Positions 15,382-22,748 of a stretch of 35,599 bases of DNA are shown piece after piece. The position numbers and the translations under genes are program-made. The stretch comes from Chitinophagaceae bacterium (lineage in GTDB: Bacteria; Bacteroidota; Bacteroidia; Chitinophagales; Chitinophagaceae). Within the stretch, counting starts at the first letter, position 1. Every line of letters starts with the position of its first letter. The stretch covers positions 1 through 35,599 of the forward strand of contig JAHEMM010000020.1 in assembly GCA_024643655.1 (NCBI GenBank), given 5' to 3'. The notes beneath the pieces are model-generated. The model was given only the letters and a program-made list of their open reading frames with translations, was not told the DNA's origin and made no database searches.

Positions 15382-15842
15382 TTTTTATTTATTTGTAAAA
15401 CAGATTCATATTTAGCAATCCATTCATCAGGTGTAATTTTCGAAGCGAGTTGGCCAATTAATTCAAATGGTATATCATCCGGCTTTTTATAACGGATACA
15501 GCTTTTACCCATATCTAATTTTTTGGAGGAGGCTTTGGCATGTGCCTCAGTAAACCATTTCAATAATTTTGGATCTGCATATACTCCCATATGATATACA
15601 GCAATAAAGTTTTTCTGTGATGCAATATTCATAAACGGTAATGGCAGTTTGGGATTACAATGATAACCCGCAGGATATTTTGAATGTGGTACTACAAAAC
15701 CAATCATTCCATAACTCATTTCCTCTTTAAAACCTTTTGGTAAATTTTTCTTGATCGTTGCTCTGAGTTTTTTAAATCCTGCTTGTCTTTCTTCAGGCAT
15801 TTCATTAATATATTCTTGCGGGTTTGTTGCTTTAGATTGCAT
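15378..15842 (-). CDS. DUF1801 (YdhG-like) protein
   Basis: 154 residues. The whole protein is one DUF1801/YdhG domain: NPQEYINEMPEERQAGFKKLR, EEMSYGMIGF, HCNPKLPLPFMNIASQKNFI and the C-terminal MGKSCIRYKKPDDIPFELIG. A related domain occurs at the N-terminus of the YdeI-like protein at 12336, so the window carries two members. DUF1801 proteins are usually described as possible ligand binders of an iron-chaperone-like (frataxin-like) fold; the function is not established. It lies 7 nt after the SRPBCC gene upstream and overlaps the next gene by 4 nt. Confidence 0.85.
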   Translation of the reverse strand: MQSKATNPQEYINEMPEERQAGFKKLRATIKKNLPKGFKEEMSYGMIGFVVPHSKYPAGYHCNPKLPLPFMNIASQKNFIAVYHMGVYADPKLLKWFTEAHAKASSKKLDMGKSCIRYKKPDDIPFELIGQLASKITPDEWIAKYESVLQINKK

Positions 15843-15849
15843 AGTAAAT

Positions 15850-16314
15850 TTATATTATTTGGGTTAATTGTGATTTATTAAAAGCTTTTATTCTGAGGTT
15901 AATACCGTATTCAAGCCAGGCCTTCATAAATGCCAGAAAATTTGCCCAGCCCTCTGTATTGCTTTTCAACCATTTTATACCGTTCGGATTATTGGGTTTT
16001 TCACCTTCGGTAATCTGAATAAATGTGAGCCCAGCTTCTGGTTCACTCAATGTTATTTCCACCTGCGATTCTATTCCTTCCATATCATCCCAATGAAAAG
16101 ATATATAACTGTCTTTTTCAATTTTACCAATCCGAATCGGAAATTCAACATCAAATTCAGGAAATTTCCAGACCACCGTTTTACCTTCCTGCATAATGCC
16201 ACTGCTTTCACTAATAAAATAGTTTTTCATCTGCTCCGGTTCAATAATCGCCTGAAAAACTTCTTTGGGAGATTTACATATCTGAAGCCCCGTTTTAATA
16301 ACCAAACTATCCAT
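15850..16314 (-). CDS. SRPBCC/AHSA1 family protein
   Basis: 154 residues forming a single START-like (SRPBCC, AHSA1 type) domain: KSPKEVFQAIIEPEQMKNYFI at the N-terminus, a G-KTVVWKFPEF strand, ISFHWDDMEGIESQVEITL, and the final helix SNTEGWANFLAFMKAWLEYG. These proteins have a deep hydrophobic cavity and bind lipids or other hydrophobic ligands; the family is named after the Hsp90 co-chaperone Aha1 but has no Hsp90 in this context. Ligand not known. It stands 5 nt after the TfoX-N gene and 7 nt before the DUF1801 gene. It is one of three SRPBCC genes in this run (see 16675 and 17667), and their sequences are clearly diverged from each other. Confidence 0.85.
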   Translation of the reverse strand: MDSLVIKTGLQICKSPKEVFQAIIEPEQMKNYFISESSGIMQEGKTVVWKFPEFDVEFPIRIGKIEKDSYISFHWDDMEGIESQVEITLSEPEAGLTFIQITEGEKPNNPNGIKWLKSNTEGWANFLAFMKAWLEYGINLRIKAFNKSQLTQII

Positions 16315-16319
16315 ACCTT

Positions 16320-16664
16320 TTATTTTTTTCGCTTAGAAGACTTTGCAACCTTATTAAATTCTAAAGCCAGATTAATCCAGAACTCCAGTTTCTTTTTTGT
16401 AGTTAGCACATTAATATCCACAAACACATATCCTTTCATAATACGGCCAGTAAAATCCATTGGCTGACAACCTTTATTTTTCAATACCGTATCATATACC
16501 TCGGGATTTAACCTCACCATTAGCCTGTCTTTTTCTACTCCAACACACATTTTGTCATTAACCATAAAGCAAAGACCTCCAAACATTCTTTTTTCTTCTA
16601 CTTTCGAATGGGTTTGAGTTATAATAACTCTGGTTCTGTTGGCAAGCATTTCATTGAACGGCAT
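16320..16664 (-). CDS. TfoX N-terminal domain protein
   Basis: 114 residues from ATG 16664; a longer frame from 16724 would overlap the upstream gene by 50 nt and adds no conserved residues, while MPFNEMLANR is the usual TfoX-N opening. The domain includes the family's core KVEEKRMFGGLCFMVNDKM and LMVRLNPEVYD, then GRIMKGYVFVD and the EFWINLALEFN helix. TfoX (Sxy) is a competence regulator in gammaproteobacteria, but single-domain TfoX-N proteins in Bacteroidota are not known to control competence. The C-terminus is basic (KSSKRKK). It lies 10 nt after one SRPBCC gene and 5 nt before another. Confidence 0.87.
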   Translation of the reverse strand: MPFNEMLANRTRVIITQTHSKVEEKRMFGGLCFMVNDKMCVGVEKDRLMVRLNPEVYDTVLKNKGCQPMDFTGRIMKGYVFVDINVLTTKKKLEFWINLALEFNKVAKSSKRKK

Positions 16665-16674
16665 GAAAAATTTT

Positions 16675-17175
16675 TTATGCTGTGAGTACGTTCTTGATCG
16701 TTTGATTTTTATTACGCAGATCAATTCCCCCTTCCAATAATGATTTTAAGTTAGCAAAATAAAATGTCCAGCCCGTTTTACATCCAACATGCCAGTCCTG
16801 TTTAGCTTTTTCATCTATAGGAATCTGATCTTGAGTCAACTCAACTATTCTCTCACCTTCTTCTTCATACACCCTTACAGTACAAACTCCTGCATTACCA
16901 AACCGGAATTTAAAAAGATCTCTTCCATTGCATTCGAGAATTTCTCCACTCTCTGTTACATCATCTGCGTATCCATACCACCACCAGGAATAGCTGTCAC
17001 CCTTCTGAATATAATCTCCAGCACTATATAAAGTACCGTCAACTTTTTTATAATCCGTTCTTCGAACAAACCAATATTCAATCCCTTCTTTAGTGGCCCA
17101 ACACCAATATAATTTTTCTAATGGGGCTTTTACATTTATACGAACCGAAAAACGGCTCCAATCAAAATTTGCCAT
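16675..17175 (-). CDS. SRPBCC/AHSA1 family protein
   Basis: 166 residues, START-like AHSA1 domain: FSVRINVKAPLEKLYWCWATKEGIEYWF, the aromatic stretch SYSWWWYGYAD, then CNGRDLFKFRFG and the final helix TGWTFYFANLKSLLEGG. It has an unusual density of tryptophans and tyrosines (WWWYGYAD, GWTFYF) that would line the ligand cavity; the ligand is unknown. It is co-oriented with its neighbours, 3 nt after the DUF6265 gene and 10 nt before the TfoX-N gene. It has no signal peptide and should be cytoplasmic. Confidence 0.85.
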   Translation of the reverse strand: MANFDWSRFSVRINVKAPLEKLYWCWATKEGIEYWFVRRTDYKKVDGTLYSAGDYIQKGDSYSWWWYGYADDVTESGEILECNGRDLFKFRFGNAGVCTVRVYEEEGERIVELTQDQIPIDEKAKQDWHVGCKTGWTFYFANLKSLLEGGIDLRNKNQTIKNVLTA

Positions 17176-17178
17176 GAC

Positions 17179-17661
17179 CTAATTTTTAACTCTTGAATAA
17201 TAAAAATTACTTTTCTTTTGGGGCAATTCTGATCCACCATCAATAAATGCATGAATAGAATCATTATTTATCAAAAGATAAGTAATCCTTTTGGGGAAAT
17301 CATGCTCAGGGTTTTCTGCAACAAACCCCTTTTGATTAAAAGAAGACACTTTAAAAGCAACTGCCTTATTTTCATTTTGTTCATTAGCTGTTGGCCGATA
17401 GTAGCATTGATTATTTCGGGCAACCATTTCAATTGATTCAAGAAAAGTTGAGTCAGTATTATTCTTAATAAAAAAACTTTTACCTTCCATTGTACTATCA
17501 TTAATGGTTTTCCATGACTCTATTATCATCCCATTTTTTGTTATCATTTTCCATGAGCCATTCATCCATTTAAATTGAGCAATACAGTTCTTTTTATTTT
17601 CTACATTTATAAATTGCACAAATAATAGAAAAATTGCAAGAAGAAAAAAACAGTTACGCAT
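17179..17661 (-). CDS. DUF6265 secreted protein
   Basis: 160 residues. An N-terminal signal-like hydrophobic run (FFLLAIFLLFVQFI) is followed by a DUF6265-type domain: WMNGSWKM near the start, ESWKTINDSTMEGKSFFI, a strand with ESIEMVARN, CYYRPTANEQ, VAFKVSS and the strongly conserved ENPEHDFPKRITYLL. This is a beta-rich, lipocalin-like family common in Bacteroidota and has no known reaction. It lies 5 nt after the membrane-anchored SRPBCC gene and 3 nt before the next SRPBCC gene. It is the only clearly exported product in the tight part of the run. Confidence 0.8.
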   Translation of the reverse strand: MRNCFFLLAIFLLFVQFINVENKKNCIAQFKWMNGSWKMITKNGMIIESWKTINDSTMEGKSFFIKNNTDSTFLESIEMVARNNQCYYRPTANEQNENKAVAFKVSSFNQKGFVAENPEHDFPKRITYLLINNDSIHAFIDGGSELPQKKSNFYYSRVKN

Positions 17662-17666
17662 AAATC

Positions 17667-18191
17667 TTATTTTTCCAAAATTGACTTCAGCCTATTTAAA
17701 CCAATACTAAAATCATTACCAATGGCTTTATCCATATTAAAAAATAATTTCATCAGGTTCAATGGATAGTTCATTTTACTTTCAAAACCCCAGCTAACTT
17801 TTGTTGAATTTTTATCAATTTCTTCAGTTGTCATTACAGCTTTTGCTATTGATTTAAAAGGTTTTTCAAATCGCAGTTCATAATCAACTTTCTTCCCTTC
17901 TTCTATAGCCAGAATTTCTTGTTCTCCTTTGCCTACTTTTTTATTTCCTTCCCAGGCACTTATAAAACCGGGGGTAGCATCTGTTCCCCGAAATTCTTTT
18001 TTCATATTGGAATCCATCATTGCCCATTTACTAAAATTGTCCTGATTCTTCAGGTATTTAATATAATTAAACACTTCGTCTTTCGGCTTGTTAATTACAA
18101 CATCTCTTGTTGTTTTCATGTCTTTACTTACAAACAAAGCAAGTAGTAAAAGAAATGGAATGATGCCAAGAATAATATAAAGTATAATCAT
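17667..18191 (-). CDS. Membrane-anchored SRPBCC (polyketide-cyclase-like) protein
   Basis: 174 residues. One N-terminal transmembrane segment (about 2-21, IILYIILGIIPFLLLLALFV) precedes a START-like SRPBCC domain: TRDVVINKPKDEVFNYIKYL, a NFSKWAMMD strand, GFISAWEGNKKVGKGEQEIL, ELRFEKPFKSIAKAVMT and the final helix IGNDFSIGLNRLKSIL. It resembles the 'polyketide cyclase/dehydrase' branch rather than the soluble AHSA1 proteins nearby. Ligand unknown. It begins the tightly packed seven-gene stretch (gaps of at most 10 nt); the gap to the VOC gene upstream is 35 nt. Confidence 0.85.
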   Translation of the reverse strand: MIILYIILGIIPFLLLLALFVSKDMKTTRDVVINKPKDEVFNYIKYLKNQDNFSKWAMMDSNMKKEFRGTDATPGFISAWEGNKKVGKGEQEILAIEEGKKVDYELRFEKPFKSIAKAVMTTEEIDKNSTKVSWGFESKMNYPLNLMKLFFNMDKAIGNDFSIGLNRLKSILEK

Positions 18192-18226
18192 TGTTTTAGT
18201 TTATAAGTTGAGGTGTTTACTTTTTG

Positions 18227-18604
18227 TTAAACCGAATGAAGTCCTATTCGATTTCCTTCGGTATCGATGATAACAGCCATGTTTCCATATTCGGGACTGA
18301 TCATTGTTTTTCCCAGCATAATCTTGCCTCCAGCTGCTTCTACTTTATTCAAAATCATTTGCAGATCAGGATTAGCATTTAAATAAATAAGCGGCCCATC
18401 AGTTGTAGATGGCTTGTGAAAACCACCACTATCAACAACTGCACCACCTACCTGAGTCATCATATCTTCAAGTGGAAACATTCTCATTTTAATGTTAGGC
18501 ATATTCATTACAGCAAGGGTTACACCAAAAATTGTTTCATAAAATTTAGACGCCCTATCCAAATCGGATGCTGGTATTTCAAACCAGCTGATTGCATTTT
18601 TCAT
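18227..18604 (-). CDS. VOC family (glyoxalase/bleomycin-resistance fold) protein
   Basis: 125 residues, one vicinal-oxygen-chelate domain pair: the N-terminal half has ISWFEIPASDLDRASKFYETIFG and the C-terminal half has GPLIYLNANPDLQMILNKVEAAGGKI, ending GNMAVIIDTEGNRIGLHS. VOC proteins include metal-dependent lyases, dioxygenases and drug-binding proteins; the expected metal residues are not obvious and this branch ('PhnB-like' or 'predicted enzyme related to lactoylglutathione lyase') has no set function. It lies in the middle of the minus-strand run, 48 nt after the DUF1579-like gene and 35 nt before the anchored SRPBCC gene. Confidence 0.87.
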   Translation of the reverse strand: MKNAISWFEIPASDLDRASKFYETIFGVTLAVMNMPNIKMRMFPLEDMMTQVGGAVVDSGGFHKPSTTDGPLIYLNANPDLQMILNKVEAAGGKIMLGKTMISPEYGNMAVIIDTEGNRIGLHSV

Positions 18605-18652
18605 TTTTATTTATTTAGCCTATTTATTACATAATAGATAATCTTTTTTATA

Positions 18653-19165
18653 TCATTTTTTTCTTCTGTATTCAAGATCGTATTCCACTTTCCAGGTTGT
18701 ACCACCATCAGTTGACATTTCGCCAAATTGCCTCACCTTATCATTATCTAACTTAGTAAAGGTTAACCTACGTTTAAAAATATTACCTTTTGCATCAGTA
18801 ACTCTATCTGCATAATAAACAATTTTTCCATCGCTGCCTTCGCCTCTTAAAAATTCTGTTGTGTTTCCAGTATTATCAGTCCAGGTTTGTTGCCATTGTT
18901 TTGTTGCAACATTATAAGAGTTAAAACTTTTACCTTTATAAGTAATTCCCTGATTAATAGTACCCGTCCACTCTTCAAGAATTACACAACTATCAATAAT
19001 AATGCTGATCTTACTGTCTCCAGATTTATTTCCATTTGGACTAAACGCTTCCCATTCTCCTACCCAAAAATCAAATTGGCGAAATTCGGGTTTACTACAA
19101 GGTAATTGTGCAATTCCTGATTGAGCAATTATTAAGAGCCCGATTATAAATATATTTTTTCTCAT
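18653..19165 (-). CDS. Secreted DUF1579-like protein
   Basis: 170 residues, signal peptide of about 19 residues ending SGIAQ. The mature part begins CSKPEFRQFDFWVGEWEAF, the mark of a DUF1579-like group (a lipocalin-like barrel with FDFWxGxW), then CVILEEWTG, FNSYNVATKQWQQTW, GKIVYYADRV and ending KVEYDLEYRRK. Cys23 and Cys60 might form a disulfide outside the cytoplasm. The role is unknown; related proteins are described only as hypothetical. It is the most upstream gene of the minus-strand run and has a candidate promoter 28-60 nt before its start. It is related in type to the lipoprotein at 14075. Confidence 0.8.
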   Translation of the reverse strand: MRKNIFIIGLLIIAQSGIAQLPCSKPEFRQFDFWVGEWEAFSPNGNKSGDSKISIIIDSCVILEEWTGTINQGITYKGKSFNSYNVATKQWQQTWTDNTGNTTEFLRGEGSDGKIVYYADRVTDAKGNIFKRRLTFTKLDNDKVRQFGEMSTDGGTTWKVEYDLEYRRKK

Positions 19166-19483
19166 TTGTTGTTTTTTGCTTTTTCACTAAATGAAAAGAT
19201 AATGGTAATATGACATTGACCACAAATTACACCTAGTCCTATACTTCAAGCTTTCATAACAAAAACCAAATGCTCAGCAGGAAAACCACTTAGCACCTTA
19301 AGATTTAGAAAAACAGAATCTACTGTTTTTTTTCGTTTCCCTTAATCCTTTCGTTTATAAAGATGATGTACTCTTCTCTATCTATGTCTAATGAATCAAA
19401 AGTTAGGTTTAATTACTATTAAATAATAACCGTTTATCAAACTCATTTTATAAATGAATGAAAATGATTGGTTTAATTTTTTA
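19166..19483. other. Intergenic region with no supported gene
   Basis: About 318 AT-rich bases between a minus-strand gene start and the terminator of the next minus-strand gene. Seen: the candidate promoter at 19194-19226 and a short hairpin CAG/CTG flanked by A and T tracts at 19309-19330 that could end a plus-strand transcript, though none is evident. No convincing ORF, tRNA or repeat. Confidence 0.5.
19194..19226 (-). promoter_or_regulatory. Candidate promoter of the nine-gene run
   Basis: On the minus strand, TTTG (19223-19226), 21 nt, TATCTTTT (19194-19201), a 7/8 match to TAnnTTTG, with the -7 box 28 nt before the start codon at 19165. Confidence 0.4.
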
Positions 19484-19516
19484 AACAAAAAAAATCCGTT
19501 CATTTTGAACGGATTT
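19484..19516 (-). terminator. Terminator of the Gly-rich protein gene
   Basis: AAATCCGTTC (minus strand, from 19516) pairs with GAACGGATTT across a 5-nt loop, then a run of eight T. It begins 19 nt past the stop at 19536. Confidence 0.88.
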
Positions 19517-19535
19517 AATCTTTAGTATTTTCGAA

Positions 19536-19958
19536 TTAATTGCCTCCTGGCCTATTACCCCCACCCATTCCGGCCGGGCGTTGAGGACGCATAGAAGGTT
19601 CAATCGTGTCTTTCCAGATTGCAAATTGGTCTTTGGTAATAATCATTTTTATCATTTCATCACGGGCATCAGTGTATTTCTTTCTTTCAGCCATCATCGT
19701 TTCTCTGTCTGGCCTTTCACCACCCGACATTATTTCTTTCATTCGCTCATTTTGAGCTTTGTACAAAACGGTTAAAGCTGTATCTAATTTAGCCGCATTA
19801 GATGGTGAAAGTTTGAATGCACTATCTAATACATGTATGATTTTAGCAGCTTGTTCTTCCGGTGTTTGACGTTGAAATCCTCCGCCGCCAGGCCCCTGAG
19901 AAAAAGACGACAGCTGAATTGCAATAATAGCTATGCCACTTAACAATATTTTTTTCAT
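19536..19958 (-). CDS. Secreted Gly-rich protein (Spy/LTXXQ-like, unassigned)
   Basis: 140 residues. A signal peptide of about 20 residues (MKKILLSGIAIIAIQLSSFSQ) is followed by a Gly-rich stretch (GPGGGGFQRQ), a charged helical middle (about 32-115) with TPEEQAAKIIHVLDSAFKLSP, KAQNERMKEIMSGG and MMAERKKYTDARDEMI, and a Pro/Gly tail. The helical pattern with repeated TPEEQ and regularly spaced hydrophobics resembles the periplasmic LTXXQ/CpxP/Spy-like helical proteins of Bacteroidota, but no clear LTXXQ is present, so the family is tentative. It is alone, with its own terminator. A CAAAAATG stretch upstream (7/8 of the reversed -7 box) is a weak promoter candidate. Confidence 0.7.
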   Translation of the reverse strand: MKKILLSGIAIIAIQLSSFSQGPGGGGFQRQTPEEQAAKIIHVLDSAFKLSPSNAAKLDTALTVLYKAQNERMKEIMSGGERPDRETMMAERKKYTDARDEMIKMIITKDQFAIWKDTIEPSMRPQRPAGMGGGNRPGGN

Positions 19959-20096
19959 GTTTATTTAATTTAAAGTTGAATATCCTTGATTTGACGCCAA
20001 AAATGGGAAAAGCGTTCATTTTTATAAAAAATAATTTTCCGAATAGCTGTTTGCCTGAACTAAAGTATCTTGCAGCTCTTTAATTATTATAAATAT

Positions 20097-20615
20097 ATGG
20101 AATACAGCAAATTAGTAGCAGTAACCGGATTACCGGGATTATTTGAGTTGATTAATAGTAAGTCAGACGGAGCTATTGTTCGGTCATTAACGGATAAAAC
20201 AACCCGATTTGTTTCTAACAGGATACACAGTTTTACTCATTTAGAAAGTATTGAGATCTATACTGTTCGAGATAATGTGAATCTGGTAGATGTATTAAAT
20301 GCGATGGATAAAGCCGGTGATTCTTTACCAGATGATAAGGACCCTTCAGCCGTTAAAAAATATTTTGAGCAAGTTTACCCTGATATGGATTTTGAAAGAG
20401 TATATGCCAGTGATATGAAGAAAATGGTAAAATGGTTTGATGTATTGAAGAAAAACAATGTTGAAATTGTGTTGAGTGAAATAACTGAAGAAGAGGAAGA
20501 AGAAGTAGTTGAACCAGTTGCGGAAGAGAAACCTGTTAAGAAAGCAAAAGCTAAAAAAGAAGACGAAGCAGAAGAAAAGCCAAAGAAAACGGTAAAAAAG
20601 AAAAAGGCTGAATAA
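20097..20615 (+). CDS. DUF5606 protein with highly charged C-terminal tail
   Basis: 172 residues from ATG 20097; the frame is open from TTG 20070 but MEYSKLVAVTGLPGLFEL matches the family opening. The DUF5606 domain (about 1-130) has KLVAVTGLPGLFELIN, GAIVRSL, IHSFTHLESIEIYT and a second half with DFERVYASDMKKMVKWFDVL. From residue about 133 the chain is very acidic (EEEEEEVVE), then alternates Lys and Glu and ends KKTVKKKKAE. DUF5606 is restricted to Bacteroidota and has no known function; the tail suggests an intrinsically disordered, possibly nucleic-acid- or ribosome-interacting end, which is inference. It has its own terminator. Confidence 0.85.
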   Translation: MEYSKLVAVTGLPGLFELINSKSDGAIVRSLTDKTTRFVSNRIHSFTHLESIEIYTVRDNVNLVDVLNAMDKAGDSLPDDKDPSAVKKYFEQVYPDMDFERVYASDMKKMVKWFDVLKKNNVEIVLSEITEEEEEEVVEPVAEEKPVKKAKAKKEDEAEEKPKKTVKKKKAE

Positions 20616-20618
20616 TAA

Positions 20619-20648
20619 AGCTGTGAGTTATTAACTATGAGCTGTGAG
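20619..20648. repeat. Short direct repeat AGCTGTGAG x2
   Basis: AGCTGTGAG occurs at 20619-20627 and again at 20640-20648, 21 nt apart, separated by GTTATTAACTATG-like sequence that partly repeats the same letters. The second copy leads into the terminator. This looks like a degenerate intergenic micro-repeat. Confidence 0.5.
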
Positions 20649-20680
20649 CCAGCCTGAATAATATTGGGATGGCTCTTTTT
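20646..20680 (+). terminator. Terminator of the DUF5606 gene
   Basis: GAGCCA (20646-20651) and TGGCTC (20670-20675) form the stem, with an 18-nt loop, followed by TTTTT. The long loop makes it weaker than the others in the window. It is 13 nt before the oligopeptidase start. Confidence 0.65.
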
Positions 20681-20687
20681 ATTTTAA

Positions 20688-22436
20688 ATGAATTTGAATA
20701 TGAATTACAGTGCCGATATTAAAAAATTGCCTAGACATTTTTTACCCACTGATTTTAAAATAACGAACTGGGAAAATCTTTACCCTTATCTAAAAAATCT
20801 TGATGAAAGAAAAATAAATTCGTTAGCTGAGCTGGAACAATGGATGAAAGATGCAAGTGAGCTGGAAGCTGTAATAAGTGAAGATGCCTGCTGGCGACAA
20901 ATAAAAATGACTTGTGATACGGAGAATAAGGCGTTGGAAGAATCCTTCAATTATTTTATGATGGAGATTCAGCCAATGGTGCAACCTTACTCCGATAAGT
21001 TAAATAAAAAACTAATTGACAATCCATTTACTAAACTATTAGATAGCGCTACATATTTTACTTATCTGCGAAATGTAAAAAAGAATATTGAACTTTTCAG
21101 AGAAGAAAATATATCCATTAACGCAGAACTTAATGTAATGCAACAACAGTTTGGAGCTATCTCTGGGAAAATGAGTATTGAAGTAAATGGTCAGGAATAC
21201 ACTTTACAACAGGCTGCAAAGTTTTTAGAAGATCCTGATCGTTCAGTTCGTGAAGAGGTATTTCATAAAATAAGCAAGAGACGATTAGAAGATAAAGAAA
21301 CATTGAACCGTTTATTTACTTCACTACTTCAAAAAAGGCATCAAGTTGCATTGAATACTGATCTTGAAAACTACCGTGATTTTCGGTTTAAAGAACTGGG
21401 CAGATTTGATTATACTAAAGAAGATTGTTTTCAGTTTCACGAAGCAGTAAAATTACATGTACTGCCATTGGTAAATCAAATCTATGAAGCGAAGAAAAAG
21501 AAACTAGGATTAGATACACTGCGTCCCTGGGATATAGAAGCTGAACCAGCAGGCATACAGCCACTTCGACCATTTACCACAGGTGAAGAGTTGACAGAAA
21601 AAACAATAGCCTGTTTTGATGAGTTATCCAAAGGTGTAAATGGACAATCATTTTTTGGAAATTGTATTCGGAAAATGAAAGAACTAGGTCATCTTGATCT
21701 GGAAAGCAGAAAAGGAAAAGCACCGGGTGGGTATAATTGTCCACTGGCAGAAAGCGGTGCTCCATTTATTTTTATGAATGCAGCTGGTCAATTGGATGAC
21801 GTAACAACCATGGTACATGAAGGCGGCCATGCAATTCATTCTTTTTTAGCACATGAATTATCATTACATGGTTTCAAAGAATACCCTACAGAAATTGCCG
21901 AAGTAGCCAGTATGGCTATGGAATTATTCAGTATGGATAAGTGGGATGTGTTTTTTGATTCACCAGAGGAATTAAAAAGAGCAAAAGAGCAACAACTGGA
22001 ACGGGTTATTACAATTTTCCCATGGATTGCAACGATCGATAAGTTTCAACATTGGGTGTATGAAAACCCGAACCATACCGAAGAAGAGAGAGCTAAACAA
22101 TGGGTGGCAATAGCTGATGAATTCACTTCGCCAGTGGTTGATCTCTCTGGTTTGGAAGAATATCGAGGCTTTGGATGGCAGCGTCAGTTACATTTATATG
22201 AAGTGCCTTTTTATTATATAGAATATGGTATTGCACAATTAGGTGCCATCGGATTATGGCAGCAGTACAAGCAAGACCCAGAAGCAGCCATGAAAAATTA
22301 TATTACAGCTTTACAGTTAGGAGGAACGAAAACATTGCCAGCGCTTTTTGAAGCGGCTGGATTAAAGTTTAATCTTTCGCCAAACCATATCAGTACGCTG
22401 ATGAATTTTGTGAAATCCGAGCTAGAAGCACTTTAA
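20688..22436 (+). CDS. M3 family oligoendopeptidase (PepF-like)
   Basis: 582-residue zinc metallopeptidase of the M3 family, oligoendopeptidase F-like. It cleaves short peptides in the cytoplasm. The zinc motif HEGGH is at residues 377-381 inside TMVHEGGHAIHSF, with the downstream Glu ligand in EIAEVASMAMELF about 25 residues later. Upstream helices (for example NVMQQQFGAISGKMSIEVNG, 148-167) and the long C-terminal helical region ending FVKSELEAL complete the family profile. Two starts are possible: ATG 20688 or ATG 20700; both leave the domain intact. No signal peptide. It stands alone, with a strong terminator 134 nt after its stop. Confidence 0.93.
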   Translation: MNLNMNYSADIKKLPRHFLPTDFKITNWENLYPYLKNLDERKINSLAELEQWMKDASELEAVISEDACWRQIKMTCDTENKALEESFNYFMMEIQPMVQPYSDKLNKKLIDNPFTKLLDSATYFTYLRNVKKNIELFREENISINAELNVMQQQFGAISGKMSIEVNGQEYTLQQAAKFLEDPDRSVREEVFHKISKRRLEDKETLNRLFTSLLQKRHQVALNTDLENYRDFRFKELGRFDYTKEDCFQFHEAVKLHVLPLVNQIYEAKKKKLGLDTLRPWDIEAEPAGIQPLRPFTTGEELTEKTIACFDELSKGVNGQSFFGNCIRKMKELGHLDLESRKGKAPGGYNCPLAESGAPFIFMNAAGQLDDVTTMVHEGGHAIHSFLAHELSLHGFKEYPTEIAEVASMAMELFSMDKWDVFFDSPEELKRAKEQQLERVITIFPWIATIDKFQHWVYENPNHTEEERAKQWVAIADEFTSPVVDLSGLEEYRGFGWQRQLHLYEVPFYYIEYGIAQLGAIGLWQQYKQDPEAAMKNYITALQLGGTKTLPALFEAAGLKFNLSPNHISTLMNFVKSELEAL

Positions 22437-22747
22437 TTTACCAAAAATACCCTAAAAGTGGTATGCTATAAATGCGGAAAATTGAAAGTGACCACTTACT
22501 TTTGATAGAGAAATTTAAATACCTGATAAGGTGTTTTTAAAATAGCTACTAATCAGAGCCTTAACCAAAAGTCCCGTTGTTTCTACAGCGGGGCTTATTT
22601 TTTGCCCCTGTCCCCTAAAGGGAGACTTAGGTCATACATACTTTCATTTTTACTACTATCGCTAAAATTGATTTTAGAAAATAAGAAGAAACCTAAGATT
22701 AAGTTCCCCTTTTAGCCCCGATTACATCGGGTTAGGAAGGACAGGGG
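22437..22747. other. Intergenic region: terminator plus inverted-repeat element
   Basis: 311 nt between pepF (plus) and fur (minus). It holds the terminator at 22570-22603 and the 145-bp inverted-repeat element at 22604-22748. The first 130 nt are AT-rich, with only a short palindrome (CCTGATAAGG near 22522) visible. No gene is supported. Confidence 0.8.
22570..22603 (+). terminator. Strong terminator downstream of the oligopeptidase
   Basis: AGTCCCGTTG (22570-22579) pairs with CAGCGGGGCT (22586-22595) over 10 bp including two G-T wobbles, with a 6-nt loop, then TTATTTTTT. It is far from the pepF stop (134 nt), so there may be a long 3' end or an unrecognised small transcript. Confidence 0.88.
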
Positions 22748-22748
22748 C
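22604..22748. mobile_element. 145-bp MITE-like inverted-repeat element abutting fur
   Basis: GCCCCTGTCC (22604-22613) is an exact inverted repeat of GGACAGGGGC (22739-22748). Inner features repeat the pattern: CTTAGGT (22626-22632) with ACCTAAG (22691-22697), CCCTAAAGGGAGAC on the left answered by GTTCCCCTTTTAG on the right, a central CTAAAAT/ATTTTAG hairpin (22662-22677), and on the right arm CCCGAT-TAC-ATCGGG. No ORF. Its last base is the first base of the fur stop codon region (22748-22750). The symmetry fits a MITE or a REP-like hairpin element; no transposase or clear target-site duplication is seen. Confidence 0.5.

Noticed and set aside
16320-16664. Natural competence regulator
   Set aside because: TfoX-N alone is not evidence of competence in Bacteroidota; no com genes are nearby.
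16665-16724. Longer N-terminus for the TfoX-N protein
   Set aside because: It overlaps the upstream gene by 50 nt and is basic and unconserved.
18903-18912. TGTTGCAACA palindrome resembling the merC operator letters
   Set aside because: It lies inside the coding region of the DUF1579-like gene and lacks the 1-nt centre of GCAACA-T-TGTTGC.
21574-21765. Minus-strand open frame inside the oligopeptidase gene
   Set aside because: No conserved content, and the plus-strand frame carries the complete M3 domain.
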